Position numbers and translations under genes: made by a program. Shown here piece by piece: positions 12,151 to 25,100 of a stretch of 64,000 nucleotides of DNA; the first letter of the stretch is position 1, and each line of letters opens with the position of its first letter. The notes under the pieces were generated by a model. It ran no database searches. It was not told where the DNA came from and saw only the letters and a program-made list of their open reading frames with translations. This DNA comes from Malurus cyaneus samueli (Eukaryota; Chordata; Aves; Passeriformes; Maluridae), in NCBI GenBank assembly GCA_009741485.1, contig CM019216.1, positions 50,297,792 to 50,361,791 of the forward strand, in the 5' to 3' direction.

Positions 12151-12924
12151 GTGCTAGTAATCAAAAAGTTTTGGCAGTTCACAAAACTCAATCTATCAGA
12201 TGTCCAAAAAACCTGAATTTGGTGTATGTAACATGGCTGCATATCACTACTGAAAAACCTAAAAGGTCTTTCCAGTGCGTGACAATATGTCAGAAAGGAC
12301 AATGCCAAGAGTAGTGAGCTTTAAAAAGACTCACCTTGTCACGTGATCTTTGCTTTGCTTTTTCTTTCCTTTTTTAAAAACAATCTCAAGAGTACAATCA
12401 AGTGGAGTAAGAATAAAATTACTTAAAAGATCTAGCAAAAAAGCTGCATAGAAAGCATTTTCACAGTTGTTTTTAAATAGTTCTCATCAAACTTTAAATC
12501 AGGACTTCCAAAGACAAAACTTATTGCATTGCAGTTTCTTTCCCTGTGAAATTCACACTTATTTGGGAAATTCGTATGACTGGGTTAGGTATTTTTAATA
12601 CTGTACCATTCAGAAGCGCTGATCGGGATTTGGTCCTCTATTGTACTAGGACTGAAAAGACCTATACAAACACAAAACGCTACACAAACAGATTGTAGAT
12701 CTCTAATACAAAGAGGTTAAACACCTGTTTGAAAAATAAATCCTTCTTAAACAAGACCTACCAGATGGGAGGTAGATTAGTGCCATTAAAATATTTAAGG
12801 TACTTATATATGAAATATATAAGGTACTTATGTTCATTTCAAACATGAGCGAGAAAACTGTGCTATCTCCAAAATTTTGCTGCAAGTAAAACAGGAAGTT
12901 AACAGGTTATCACTGGTGGGTCAC

Positions 12925-12944
12925 CNTTTTTTTTTTTTTTTTTT
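12925..12944. repeat. Single N and T homopolymer run
   Basis: One ambiguous base followed by a run of about 18 T. It probably marks a closed or one-base assembly gap at a homopolymer. It lies in the presumed 3' UTR, where the transcript strand reads poly(A). Confidence 0.9.
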
Positions 12945-13073
12945 CTTTTCAACTGGATAAAGTTCTATTAATATACATGATGGTTGAATGCTGAAAGGAC
13001 ACACTATCCCTTTGAAACATTCAGCCTTACAACATAAGTCCACAGGCTGGAGGTTCTGCCATTAGTTGTGAGC

Positions 13074-13165
13074 TTAGCTCTGCTTGGATTTTATAACCCA
13101 CTCAGCATTTGGATTGAGCTGGTATAGGTCCTTCATGTAGGTGTCATCATCAAGGCAGCGCTCTC
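13074..13165 (-). CDS. ARHGAP18: ARHGAP18 exon 15, terminal coding part with stop
   Basis: The acceptor is CTCCTTCTAG|GAGAGC. The reading [29 protein letters not shown] ends at TAA (plus-strand 13074-13076). The human protein ends WVIKSKPL by recall, so only the last two or three residues differ. The exon continues into the 3' UTR to the left. Confidence 0.97.
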
Positions 13166-16100
13166 CTAGAAGGAGAAAATACATGTGGTTACACCAATAC
13201 CAAAACAGAAACAACAATCAAAGTTCCTGTTACTGTTTTACTCTATCTCCATTTTCAAGGTTTCTCTGTGGCATTCAACAAAGGACAATGCAAATAAAAG
13301 TTGGAAGCGCTCTTACCCTTCCTGTCTGCCTTGAGGAGGAAGGGGAATAAGAGGAAGAAGGAAGGTGAGGAGGGGCTGTTCTACCTGTGCGGCACATTCT
13401 AGGTTAGATTCTTCACACAGGATGGGAGCTCCCCTCTGTGAGGGTTTAGGAAAACAGGAGCTGGTCTTCTCATGATTATATGCAAAACTATGTTCATAGT
13501 ATGCATAGAAGCCCATTAAAATTTCAGGTTATTTCCCCCTTTTAAAATGCTAAATTCCTGCAGGGTTTTTCCTTGCTAAGAAGGTGTTGCTCCCTATCCA
13601 GCTCATCCTAAGTCACCCCTTCCGCATAGCACTTGCAACTCTTGCTGTCCTAGGAGGGGAAAGCAGTACACTGTTTGTGGTGCATTACAAGCAATTAATT
13701 TATGTCTACTAGCTATGACAAAAATAGCATATGCTGATCCATCAAGAGCTGCACACTCTTCCCATTCCCCTTCAGGCAAAGCACTGTCTCATGCATTTGC
13801 AGCTCTACATCACAGCCCCTCTTCTACTTCTCTGTGCCAGTGGTTGGGGCCATGGTTCGTGCCAGACGGGTGTTTCCAGTACTTGCACTCCTGACACGGG
13901 ACACGAGCATGGATGGAATGCTGCAGCTGAGTTTGTCTGCCAGCTCTTTGGGCTCCCTGTGCAGAGCAGGCAAGCAGGCAAGATTCCCTGCTCAACCAGG
14001 CACAGACTCCAACTGCTCTCTCTAGGATTTTGATCCCAGTCTCCGTGGCCAGCACTGCCCATATTGCTGAACAGGGCTGTCTCCTCCACACTGTGCAGCA
14101 TGTTCAGGCAGCGAGAGCACAGGGACAGGGCTTTGCCACATCCCTATCCAGCCAGTCCTGGGCACAAACCAGTGGCAGAAGTCCCATCTAGTGCCCTGGA
14201 ACCCCATGGTGTACTGAGTACTCAAAAAATGTCTGGAGATTTCAGCAGCTCCATCTGCTAGGGGACAGGATCACAGCACTGTGTGTCACAATCATGGGTG
14301 TAAGCGTAAGGATATGAGTTTGCCATGAGCTCCTTGAGTCTTCCTGCTTTTGGGCTCCCTCTACATGAGTGAAGCACATGGGGCAGAGAGACATGGCAAA
14401 GGTCAGGAGAGCTGGTTTACTCAAACCTGTACAGCAGGTTAAAGGCAGGGAATCTCTCTTACCTCAACTGAGTATTAATAAGGGCTAGTAAGGACTGATT
14501 AAAGTTGGAATTCTCTGGAAGTAAACCATTCAGACAGAGAAAACATATAGGCTTTCTAACTTACATCATAACAAAACAAAACAAATCTACAACTACTCAT
14601 GCACTTTCTCCACGAGAAGTACAATTTCTGTCACATGTTTAAAGTAACAGTAGTTTGTTTCAGTTTCACTGGAATTCTGTTACAAAACCTTTTTTCTCTG
14701 CAATGATTACACCTCTGTACAACAAACAAGATATTCTTCTTCAAAAAAGTCTTACATCTGGGATTGCAACCTGCTTTAAGCAGGCATAGGAAACATTTGT
14801 ACATACTGGATTTGCAAGAGAACGTGTAATACATTTGTCTGGCATCCAGCTATCTTGGCAATTTCTTTTTTCTTTTTTGCTATCAGACTTAGTAAAAACA
14901 CTAAAACATACCTGTTGCAGGAAAGACAGCAAAATACTACTTTTAATTAAGTATTTTGGTTTAGACACACACAAAAAAAAGATTTATAATAGCGATTAGG
15001 TAAAAAGGAAAAATACTAGAAGTAGCAATTTACATACCAGATTTAAACTTGCAGATTACGGAAGTACTGCACGTAATTTTATAAATTCAAATAAGTGTAA
15101 CAGGTCACAGTTAAGGAAAAAGTAAATGGAAGTTCAATCTATTTTTCTAGTTCTCTTTTTGTTTGAGCATATGAAGAATACTGTGATTAGAAACTGATTC
15201 CTAATGCAAAAATACTCTTGCATTTGTCAAAGAAAATTTCAGAACTGTGTTCAAAATTATCCTTGGCATTAACTTTGCTGATCTGCTATTTACTTTATTC
15301 AAAGGTGTCTGGGATAGGCTGAGCAGGAAAGACTAACAGTTTGAAAATTTCATCACACCATCATCCTTCTAACTGAGCATTTTTTTCCCCTCACAGGAAC
15401 CTGCAGGACTGTAAGTTCACTTATTATGCCTCAATACAAAGATATGAATAATATGAACTTCAAGCACCTTTGTATTCAACCTTTCTGTGCTTATTCACAG
15501 GATATTCTGTGCATACATATCAGGAATATCTGTTACAGCTGCCAACTTCCTTGGATAGATAAGATAATAAGATACTACTAATATAATGATCACACCAACA
15601 TCTCTGCTGCCTTCTTCCCAAGGTTAACTGCTTGCCTTAGTGTCAGGAGAACTAGGGACATGGATAAAAATGCAAACACAGTTAAGGCCACGGACAATGT
15701 GCCAAGGAATCACAATCCAAAAGCAAAAGAAGTTGTTCAGAAACCATTCTTACCAATATTTCCTCCTACTTCATAAAGGAAGACCTCTTCTCTCTTGATT
15801 GTTTGGACATTTCCACTGTAAGAACAGAACACAATGAATGATGATATCATGAAGGAGCTTGTAGATCAGCCACCAAGCCATGTCTGGGAGAAGTCACGCT
15901 AATTAACATCAGCAGTATGCCTGTCACAAATCCTTTGTGTGTATGCTTACTGATACAGTCAGTGAACAAGAATACCCTTGCATGCTAGTGCAAATGAAGA
16001 GTCCTGCAAGTGAACAATACACCACAGAAAAGGCAAAATAAGGCAAATGTGAAGCAACTGCGGTTTCAGAAAGGAATTTCATGGTCATTAGCAAGTAGCT

Positions 16101-19100
16101 TGATATTTACCCTCTGATTTTTCTTTTACTGCGGCTGCAAAAATAAGTATTTCCCTCAAATACTCCATATTTCAAAAAACGTGTTATGGTTAGGCGGGAG
16201 AAACCACATTCTTGCTGGTTTTAATTGTACTCCAATTAAAAGAAGTAAAAAACAGACAGTGGAAGAATAAAGTCCCTGTGTTACAAAGGGATTCTATTAT
16301 TCTCACTGCTTAACTGTAATAATATATGCCAAAGCCCAGACAGAAAATAACTTTCTGACAATGGTGTAAACTTCTAAAAACATCATTTAGGAAAAAAAAA
16401 AACAGCTTCTTAACCTCAGCTAGCATACCATATTATTGCTATACCTAAATAGTTACATAAGATGGAGATGTGTGTTAATTTTACTTTTTTTTTTTCAAAA
16501 GATTGATAAAAATTTCTCCCCTTCTAAATGGATTTGAACCACTAAAATGTAGCTTTCCTTTTAAATCATTTTATGTGCATGATATTTGCACATCACTACA
16601 CTCCAATACTTATTATGCTGCTATATATAAATACATTATTCAAAAAAAATGTATTTTCTTTCTCCTTTCTTCATTCCTTTGTTTTCTTGGAGTTCCCTTC
16701 TGACATGTCCCCAGAAAATTACAAAACTATTCCTGACCCATCAGAATAAACAGCAATTAATTTTTTACTATCAGCACTCATGTATTCCTGAAGGCTTCCT
16801 GAGCTTTAATGACATGAGAAGCGTTAATTCCTCAAGTATGTATTTTGATGGCTAAATTCAGCCAAAAAGTTCATGAACTGACCTAGACTTCGAGTATTTT
16901 AAAACTTTTTTCTTGATGTAATAAATGAAGAGACACTTCTCCCGAAATGATAACAAAACAGAGATGTGTTTATACCTTTTCTGGCTGAGAAACCTGGCTA
17001 CTATATCACCGGCTCTCAGTTCTTCTGTCAGCTGTATTGCCATGGAAACTTTGGAAAGATGAGGCGCTTGCACCCGTATCACTCCCTGAGGAACATCAGT
17101 CTGCAAAGCAATAAGAGTGTTGGAACAAAGCTGCTAGCAGCTGGCTTTGATGAGCTTCTCAAAATACAGTATGGAATAAGTAAGTAAGTACAGTGCTCTG
17201 TACTCCACTGCCGACTGCACTTCACTACAAACACACAGTAACTACACAGCAGTTCAGCAAATTACACCCGACCTTCAAAGCTCCTTTTGACAACAGGGAG
17301 AACTTCAGAACAAAAGAACAGTGGTGTTTAATTATTTTTCAAATATGTTAAGAATAATAATAACTATTATGGTATATTAAGAACACACATGGGTGTGATA
17401 AGAAGCATGTGATATCGATATGGAAAAGTCTTGCTGCAGGCATGAAAACCAGGCAATACCCCTGCCCCGACCCTCTGCTAAAACTTCTGCAAGAAATCTT
17501 TCCAGTTTCATTTAATCTGAAATGTCTGCAAAAAAAACAAAAAGGAAAATATTAAGTACTCATGGATCATTCCACATTAGGTGATTCTTCCTTCCTCTTA
17601 GTAATTTTCTTTTTTTAAAAAACAGATATTCACTACTGCCGCTCTTTCTATTTCTTATTGTCCAGATGATACTCAGCTAGCCAACCTGCAGGATTGCATT
17701 TGTATTTTATTTCAACACACAAGTCCTTGATGATGAATGGTAATCATATTAGCTACAGAGAAGAAGGGCTCCAAAGGACAGATTTTCTGTTCAACTTGCA
17801 GGTACATCATATTAAAGTTATAAAAAGCATAATTTATTTGTGAATAAGGTCCTAATTTCTGGGAATTTTTCTATTTGTATTACATGATCATTTACCCAGA
17901 TGTATTCATTTTGATAGGAAAAGGTACTCTGCAGTCAGGATTGCTTATGACAGCCTATTCTCTTCTTTCCCACCCCACACCCCTCCATTTACCCAACTGC
18001 AAGGCTGAACACTTCTTCCTCCATAATCAATGAACAAATCTGGGCAGCTCTGAAACCATGGGTTGAAAGAGTATAGAACAAGTACAAATGTGAGCAGAAT
18101 CAGAAGAACAGCTTCCTGAGAAAACGAAAAGCTTATTACAGTTGATGAGTTATGGCAAGAAATATTAACCAAACAACCCTTTTGTATCCAGTCTTATAAT
18201 TTATTGATTTAAAAATACTAGACATCATAACTATTTCTGTTTAAAGCATTAAGGATCATCATATTGAGAATTTTCTATGCAGTAATAGTGGAATCAAAGA
18301 TTCATAAGACTGCAAGAGATCTCTATTAGATTTCCCCTAGATTTATCTCTAAATTTGTCAAATCTGTTCTTTAGGGCCAACACCTATGGAAACAGTGTCT
18401 GTAACCTTCTGCTAGGTAGTAGGTTCTGCTTATTTTTTTTTTTACCTCTTTCCAAACTTTTAGGATCCTGTCAAAAAGAAATGAAATTTTTCTGGATGAA
18501 ATTATTATTTATAGACGTCCCTAACAGGTCTTCCATCAAATTCAGCATGGTAAATTTAAACTAGCTTTCATTTTTGTATACAGTTCTTTACCATTTTGTG
18601 TCAGTTGATTTTAGTGGAGTTTCTCCAACTTTCAGCTGGACAACTTTATTTTTGCTACACAGCAGGCATATGATAAATTATTTAAAATGCAGTCTGCTTT
18701 GAGTATATGAGAGAAAGAACAAGAAATATCCACAGAGCTCTAACATTACGGTCACAGATCAAACAGAATAATTACTTTGTTTATTCACAGAGAATCATTA
18801 TTAGCTCAGCTAATTAATGCATTTTGCCACTTTCACCACCTGCATTTCCAGGAGAAATCATGCTCAGCTGCACAATATGTTCACGCTGCCAAACTATAGA
18901 GAGAGAACAGAAACTGAGCATCCCCTAGCCCATACATGGTGCAAGTTGGTGGGAAAGAAAATGTGGCCTGAAACCTCTAAGAGCTGAATGACAGAAAGAC
19001 ATTCCCTGAACAGCGCAGCTCAAAGCACCCCAACATATAAACCATGAACCTATGACAGGATTGACAACACACTGAAGAGAGGGTCACCTACGCTGCTCAG

Positions 19101-22100
19101 TTTGTGAGTTCCCTCTCCTGCCTCACAGGCCCTCTCAGGTCAGATTTAAAACACTGCAACCCTTGGCTGAATTAGGGTTGCACTCTAAAAAATACTGAAA
19201 AGACATTACATCCTTAATCGATGGAAAACATAGTGGCCTACAACATGTAGTCTGCAGCAGGCACAGCAGTTACCTGTGAGATCCTAATCTTCTCTCAAGC
19301 CCTTTCTTTTCAGAAGGACTTCAATCTATACATCACAAAGAAGAGCAGCTGCCTGGCTATAGGATCTGGGGTGGGTCTCTCCCAGTTTGTTCTATTCCAT
19401 TTTTCTGACACAGTTAAATATTTTTCACTCTAGATGCAGAGAGGAATTAAGTGACTACACAGTATTTTCACTAATAATGGAATAGTAGATATACTTATTA
19501 AATGTGCAAATTTTAGCAAGCAGGAAGAGGGCATAAGCATTATGAAGAACAAAACTGATTTTCAAAAGGTTCTTGCTACATGGGGGCAAGGTCTGAAAGA
19601 AATGCCAAGCAGTTGTTGTCTCTGCACTGCAAAATGTTGGCACCTAGTTTGGGACAAAAATCTGGAAAACCATACAAAGAGAAATAATTTAGCAGGTAGC
19701 AATTTTTTTTTTAGTAAATTATCTGGCATTGCAGTGACTGACAAATTTAGCAGGAGTCAGGAATATTACTGTGTGTAAATTCAAACAGATCATACAACAG
19801 AAGGGCCATGGGATACAATGGTTTTGCTAACCTACAGTAGCTGAGCCCAGTGCATTGTGTTGTGCTGCTCCCTTTTCTGGAACAATCTCTCCATACAGAG
19901 GAATACGACAGCAGATGGTATAAACCTGGCTAAAGGCAGCAGGTAAATTTCCAGTCCTGAGGGCATCTCTCTGCCTCTAGAGCATTATTCAGCACAACAC
20001 CAACACAAAGACTGAATCCCTAACACTGACTTGGGGCCATAGGTCTACATAGATATCCCAAAAAGCAGTCAATCCTCACAAGCCCTCTAATATTAACCAA
20101 TCTCAGCACTGTACAGAGATCTCACCTGAAGTTTGCAGTAAATGTTATTTAACCTCTGTCTCAAAAGGCGAAATGTGATTGATAGAGAGGTCTCAGCAGA
20201 GCTAAGATGAAATTTTATCCAAATGAGCTCTACTAAGAATGAAGATACTGAGTTATTTCTAGAGAGTATGGAAGTGACTCAGGCTGTGTCCATCTATGTT
20301 TAATCGTGTGGGATGCCACAGCAAGTGTTAGAAAATAGAAACTTTTCCTCAGCTTTTATTCAGCACCACACAAGACAATTAGTTTCACACAGGTTTCACT
20401 GTAGTGAGAATTGACACGTCTGGGTGCCTCATTCCCATCTAATAGTGAAATGTAGTTCAGGAAATACCTAATTTTTAAATTAAAGCAGCTTAAATTGAAA
20501 ACTGGGGACAAAAAAAAACCCATACCAATAAATTTTCCTTAAAAAATGAGACAACTTTTTACTTGGAAAAATGTATAAAATTGTCATTTACAATGAAGCA
20601 TTATCGATTTCTGATTATGATTTTAAGAGTAATATGTTCTCAAGCACCGAAAATTACTGAATGCTTGAAATAAGCATGAAGGGTTTGTAAAAAATTGTTC
20701 CATTTAATTGTGAAGAAAATCCCCACAGAATTCTAGAGCTTAAAGAAAATTATTGAATAGTAACTTTACATTTAAATTGAGTAAGAACATATTACACGAG
20801 ACTTCAGTTCTAGCTCCCCAGTCAATTAGAAAGGCATAATTTACTCTCAAAGACCTCAGCCCTAATTCCCCAGAGGATTAAAAAGACATCTCTTACTCTA
20901 AAAGACCAAGAGCACTGAACTATTAAAAAAAAAACGAGATATCTGAACTTGCAACAGCATTTACTTCCGTGTGTTTGCTGTTATTTCTCATTTGAACACA
21001 GGATGGCAGCATTAAGTATCATCTCATCATAACTCAGCTGAATTGAATTCAAAGAATTCTTTTCTTATTAGACCAAGAAAAACAAATTCCAGTGCTTAAT
21101 TAGATTTATTTTACAATTATATGTAAGTCTTTCTGTGAAAAAAATCCTTCATGTAGACAGTTATGAAAGTAAGGCAAAGTGATGCCTGGGGAATTAATTA
21201 ATTTAGGACATTAAAGATATGTATCAAATACTGCATACAAAATGAAGTAGGAATACTGAAATATAGGTCTCCAGCAGACTCTGGATACATAGCATTTTCA
21301 CTTGCCACATTATATTTCTTTTGGCTTAAAAGCTTAAAAAATGCCTTTACAAGAATATGACAACCCTTTTTTTGGTACCAGTCTCACATACACACACACT
21401 TGGTAAGAAAATCAGCCTGCTCAGAGCACTGCATTTCTACCCGTGACCACAAGATGCCTCTACCTCACCAGAATCCTCACTGTGACTCCAGCCCACAAGG
21501 GGCTGCTTTCACACCACCCATATACGACATTTACATACCACCCAAATCTGTTATGTTTTCATTATGTTATCAGAACAAATGTATTTGGTATTACCTGTTC
21601 GTGTATTTAAACTAACTTTGGAATAATGTAGTTAACATGCTTTATAATTAAGGTACCATACTGTATAGGCTAAAAAGTCTCCAAAAATTGTAATTATAAA
21701 AATTATAAACAATTTCAATATGCATGAGATATAGTTTTAAAATTTTGATGCCAGTGGGAACAGCTCAACTAAAATATTTCTGAACTACAGGAAAAATTGA
21801 CACTATAATTGCCACAGGATTTTTGTACTTTAAAGAATGTGTGAAACTGATGCCTCAAAATCAGTAATGGGTCTGGCAGAAGCCAATGACCTGAAGGAGA
21901 GATACTGGACTGGATTATATAGACTGGGGTAAGTTGGCAGCAGCCACTTGGTCAACAGCTGAGTAAGATGCAGTTTATCAGTTTTTCATGTTTGTTTAAT
22001 CCTTTGGAGTGTCCTGGGTTTAGGCAGGTTGTGCATGTTCTACCTAAAGACGGAGACAAAGAGTTCAATGGTTTTGGAACTCCTGTAGATGGGAGAATTA

Positions 22101-25100
22101 AATGCTAGATTTGTTTCCAAACATTTTCAAATATCAAGTAGTGAAATCTAGGTATTTAGTTGTTAAATAAACGCACTGTCTGCTGTGATTTCCACTGGGC
22201 AACACGACATCTCAACATGAGTTCTGTAGTACTGAGTCTTGTCCCAAGACTTGCTCTCTCTACAGATGCACACTTATTTCAGACGCCCAAATTGAAACAA
22301 CCCTTGGGATATCATTTTTCAGAACAGAAATATTCTGAAAAATCTGTGAAAACAAACAAAAAACCACTACAATCCTCTAAGTGTGACATGCCAGTAACCC
22401 ATAACCTGTGAAATCCACACTAAATTGCTATCTATTGGAATTTTCAGTTAAATAAACATATATATCCCCTCTGCTACATCCATTTTTTCACTAGAAAGTA
22501 TTTTCCTATTAATAAAGCATTTCAGATGTATGTTTCCTTACATCATTAGGAGTCTTCTCCTGTTTCTCATGCTTTTCCCGGTCATATGCCATCTTTTTCA
22601 GAAGTTTTTTCATAGCTTTGTCCTTTTTCTCCTTCTTCTGGCTTTCAGTGTTTTGTTTCCTCACTTGGTTAACAATAAACTTCGGAATCTAGATAAATAT
22701 AGAGAGCAAGCATGAAAAGTTACATAATTTTCTAAAGGAACTTAACAAAACTTAGTAAATGGCCAGATTATCAGGAGGAACTAAAAAATATTGTTTATTT
22801 CCATTAATAACTAATGATTCAAATAACATAAAACTCAAACAATTTTAAAACCACTCAGTTTGTGATATAATATTCCATTCAGTAAGTTCCCAGGGGAAGA
22901 GAGGTGGAATCATACAGTGTTTTTACTTTTCTCAGCCAAAAAAAACACTTGACACTTAGTGGGTAAAATGGTGATAATTATTTCTCCTCACACGCAGCAA
23001 AGGTCAAAATTGTTTCTAGTTGCTGATGGACAACAAACCTCCAACTTGTCCAGCTTGTCTAAGCTAGAGCTTTGCTTAAGACCATGACACAAGTTCAGGT
23101 TTTATCAAAAAATGTTTTATATAGTATTAAGTTTGGCCCAGAAGGGCAATGAGTTCAAACACTGTTTCCTGCTAACATCTCTAAGCCAAAAAGTATTGCC
23201 CATAGCAATACTGGTAGACCAAATAAAAATATCCCCTAAAGACTTATTTTTTGAATTCACATGTAGCACATACAATATTAAAACTTTGACCACCAGAGCT
23301 TAACATCAGATGCAATATTTTTGTTTTGCTCTCACAAGTTACTGTGAGCAAGAACCCAGTTGGATCGGTCTGATCCTTCTCTAAATCATGGCTGTAACTC
23401 GACAGACTTCCCTAATCAGATACCTTGTTGTGAAATTTATCATCCTCTGCCCCCACTAAAAACACACACTTACTGTCCAGAGAAGTTTTTGGTACTGAAT
23501 CATAAAGCGCATGACATTTGCTGTCCCAGCTGCCATAACAAACTCGCTTTGTTCAATAGTCTTTGAGCCAAACCCATGAAACGTGAAAAGGTTCGGGGCC
23601 ATCACCATCGCAACATTCTTTAATGTCATTTTATTTTTGTCTCGGTGATCAATTACCCTTTGGAGGAATTCAAGCAGTACCTGAAATAAGAGCAGAAATT
23701 ACAGCTCAACTCTGCATGTGAAAAGTGAAGCACATGCAGAGCTGAAAATGAATATATGAGTGAAATGTGAAGTTAAATATTTTTTTAAAAAAGCTCATTT
23801 AAAGCAATCAATAATAGAAATTTGAATATATTTATTCACAGAATGGTAATTCAAGTTTTGTTTTCTTTAAGTAATGAAGTAAAACATTCTTTTTGGTTTT
23901 GTCAGTAACATTTTCAAAAGCATTCTTGTGACTTTGAGGCCCGACACAGTAAGATTTTTTTTTCAAAACCTTTGTTATGTAGGTGCATAAGTAGCATCCC
24001 ACAGATGCTTGTGAAGACATTACTGTTGGCATTTCTTAAATGGAAAGTGAACACAATAGTGCCAGCTGTCATGGTTATGGAAACATGGAGTGGCTAATTC
24101 TGTAAGGTAAGCAATTCACGAGTGAAGCGCTGTATTTTGAATGACAGGTAGCCAGTCAGAAACTGGCAATTTTCAATTAATTCAGTTCCAGATATTTGTA
24201 GCTCAACTCAGAAGCCTTCTTGACTGCCTCCACACAATAAACAAACCCAAAATAAAGTCTTGTTTGAACAATAAGACCTAATAGGATTTTTGCCTGCAAT
24301 AGATGATGTTCTGCATCCTACACAAATGCTGCGTTCATTCTTGATTTTAACAATTTTAACAGTAAGCATATTCTGAAAAAAAACAATAATAGCTTCGCTA
24401 AAAAGGACAAGTGCCAATTGGAAGAATCCATGTAACAAGCTACAAATAGAAACAGGAAGTATAAACTTCTAGTTTACTGAGAGCAGAAACAAACAGCACC
24501 GAGAAAAGTGAGGAATAGAAAATGAAAAGCTAAACCCACTTCATAAAAGGAAACTCACATCCCTTGTATTCTAACACTGTTCGCTTTTTGCACTGGAAAT
24601 AATAGCTGCTGCAAAAAAAACAGGGAGCCAAACTTCTAAGAGAAAAGGTTGCTCACTGGGAGATTACTATTGCAATCTCCTGGAAAAAATTCAAGTCACA
24701 TTCTTAAAAGTCATTTGGGAGGAATTAGGGCCCTAAGTTGTTTTTTCTTTGCTCCCAAAGTTATGTGAAATATGGGGGAAAAGAAAGTAATTACTAGTTT
24801 CATCATTAACTTGGAACTGAAAGAAAAAAGAATGCTAAAAGACAACAGGATTCATTACAGTGGATTCACAGAAACAGGCAAAATATTCAGGCAGGAAAAT
24901 AGTATTAACAATTCTGACCTTCAGGGTGTCTCTGTTTGCTTCAGGTAGAAGGATAACCAAAAGATTCAAAGCTTGCAGTTGCTGTTTCCTCGTTGGGAGA
25001 TCTGCCAGTAAAGCACACAGTCCTCAATATTTTGAAATTGTTATTTGTGCTCTTCAAAAAGCATGATTTCAAAGTTGAAACCTCTTGCAAAATGCTGAAT

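Larger units (their letters stand above)
12145..13073 (-). other. ARHGAP18: Probable ARHGAP18 3' UTR
   Basis: This follows the stop codon in the direction of transcription. The nearest canonical AATAAA on the minus strand lies at 12145-12150, which would give a UTR of about 0.9 kb. Other AATAAA sites are at 11541-11546 and 11061-11066, so longer forms are possible. The interval contains the single N at 12925/12926 followed by a long T run. The end point is inferred from motif position only. Confidence 0.5.

Noticed and set aside
13731..14261. Cluster of overlapping 60-100 codon frames on both strands in intron 14
   Set aside because: A GC-richer patch gives simultaneous frames in several phases; no splice-consistent exon or known domain.
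18290..18400. Faint resemblance to the start of an inverted CR1/L3 element (AATCAAAGATTCATAAGACT...)
   Set aside because: Too short and diverged to support without a profile search.
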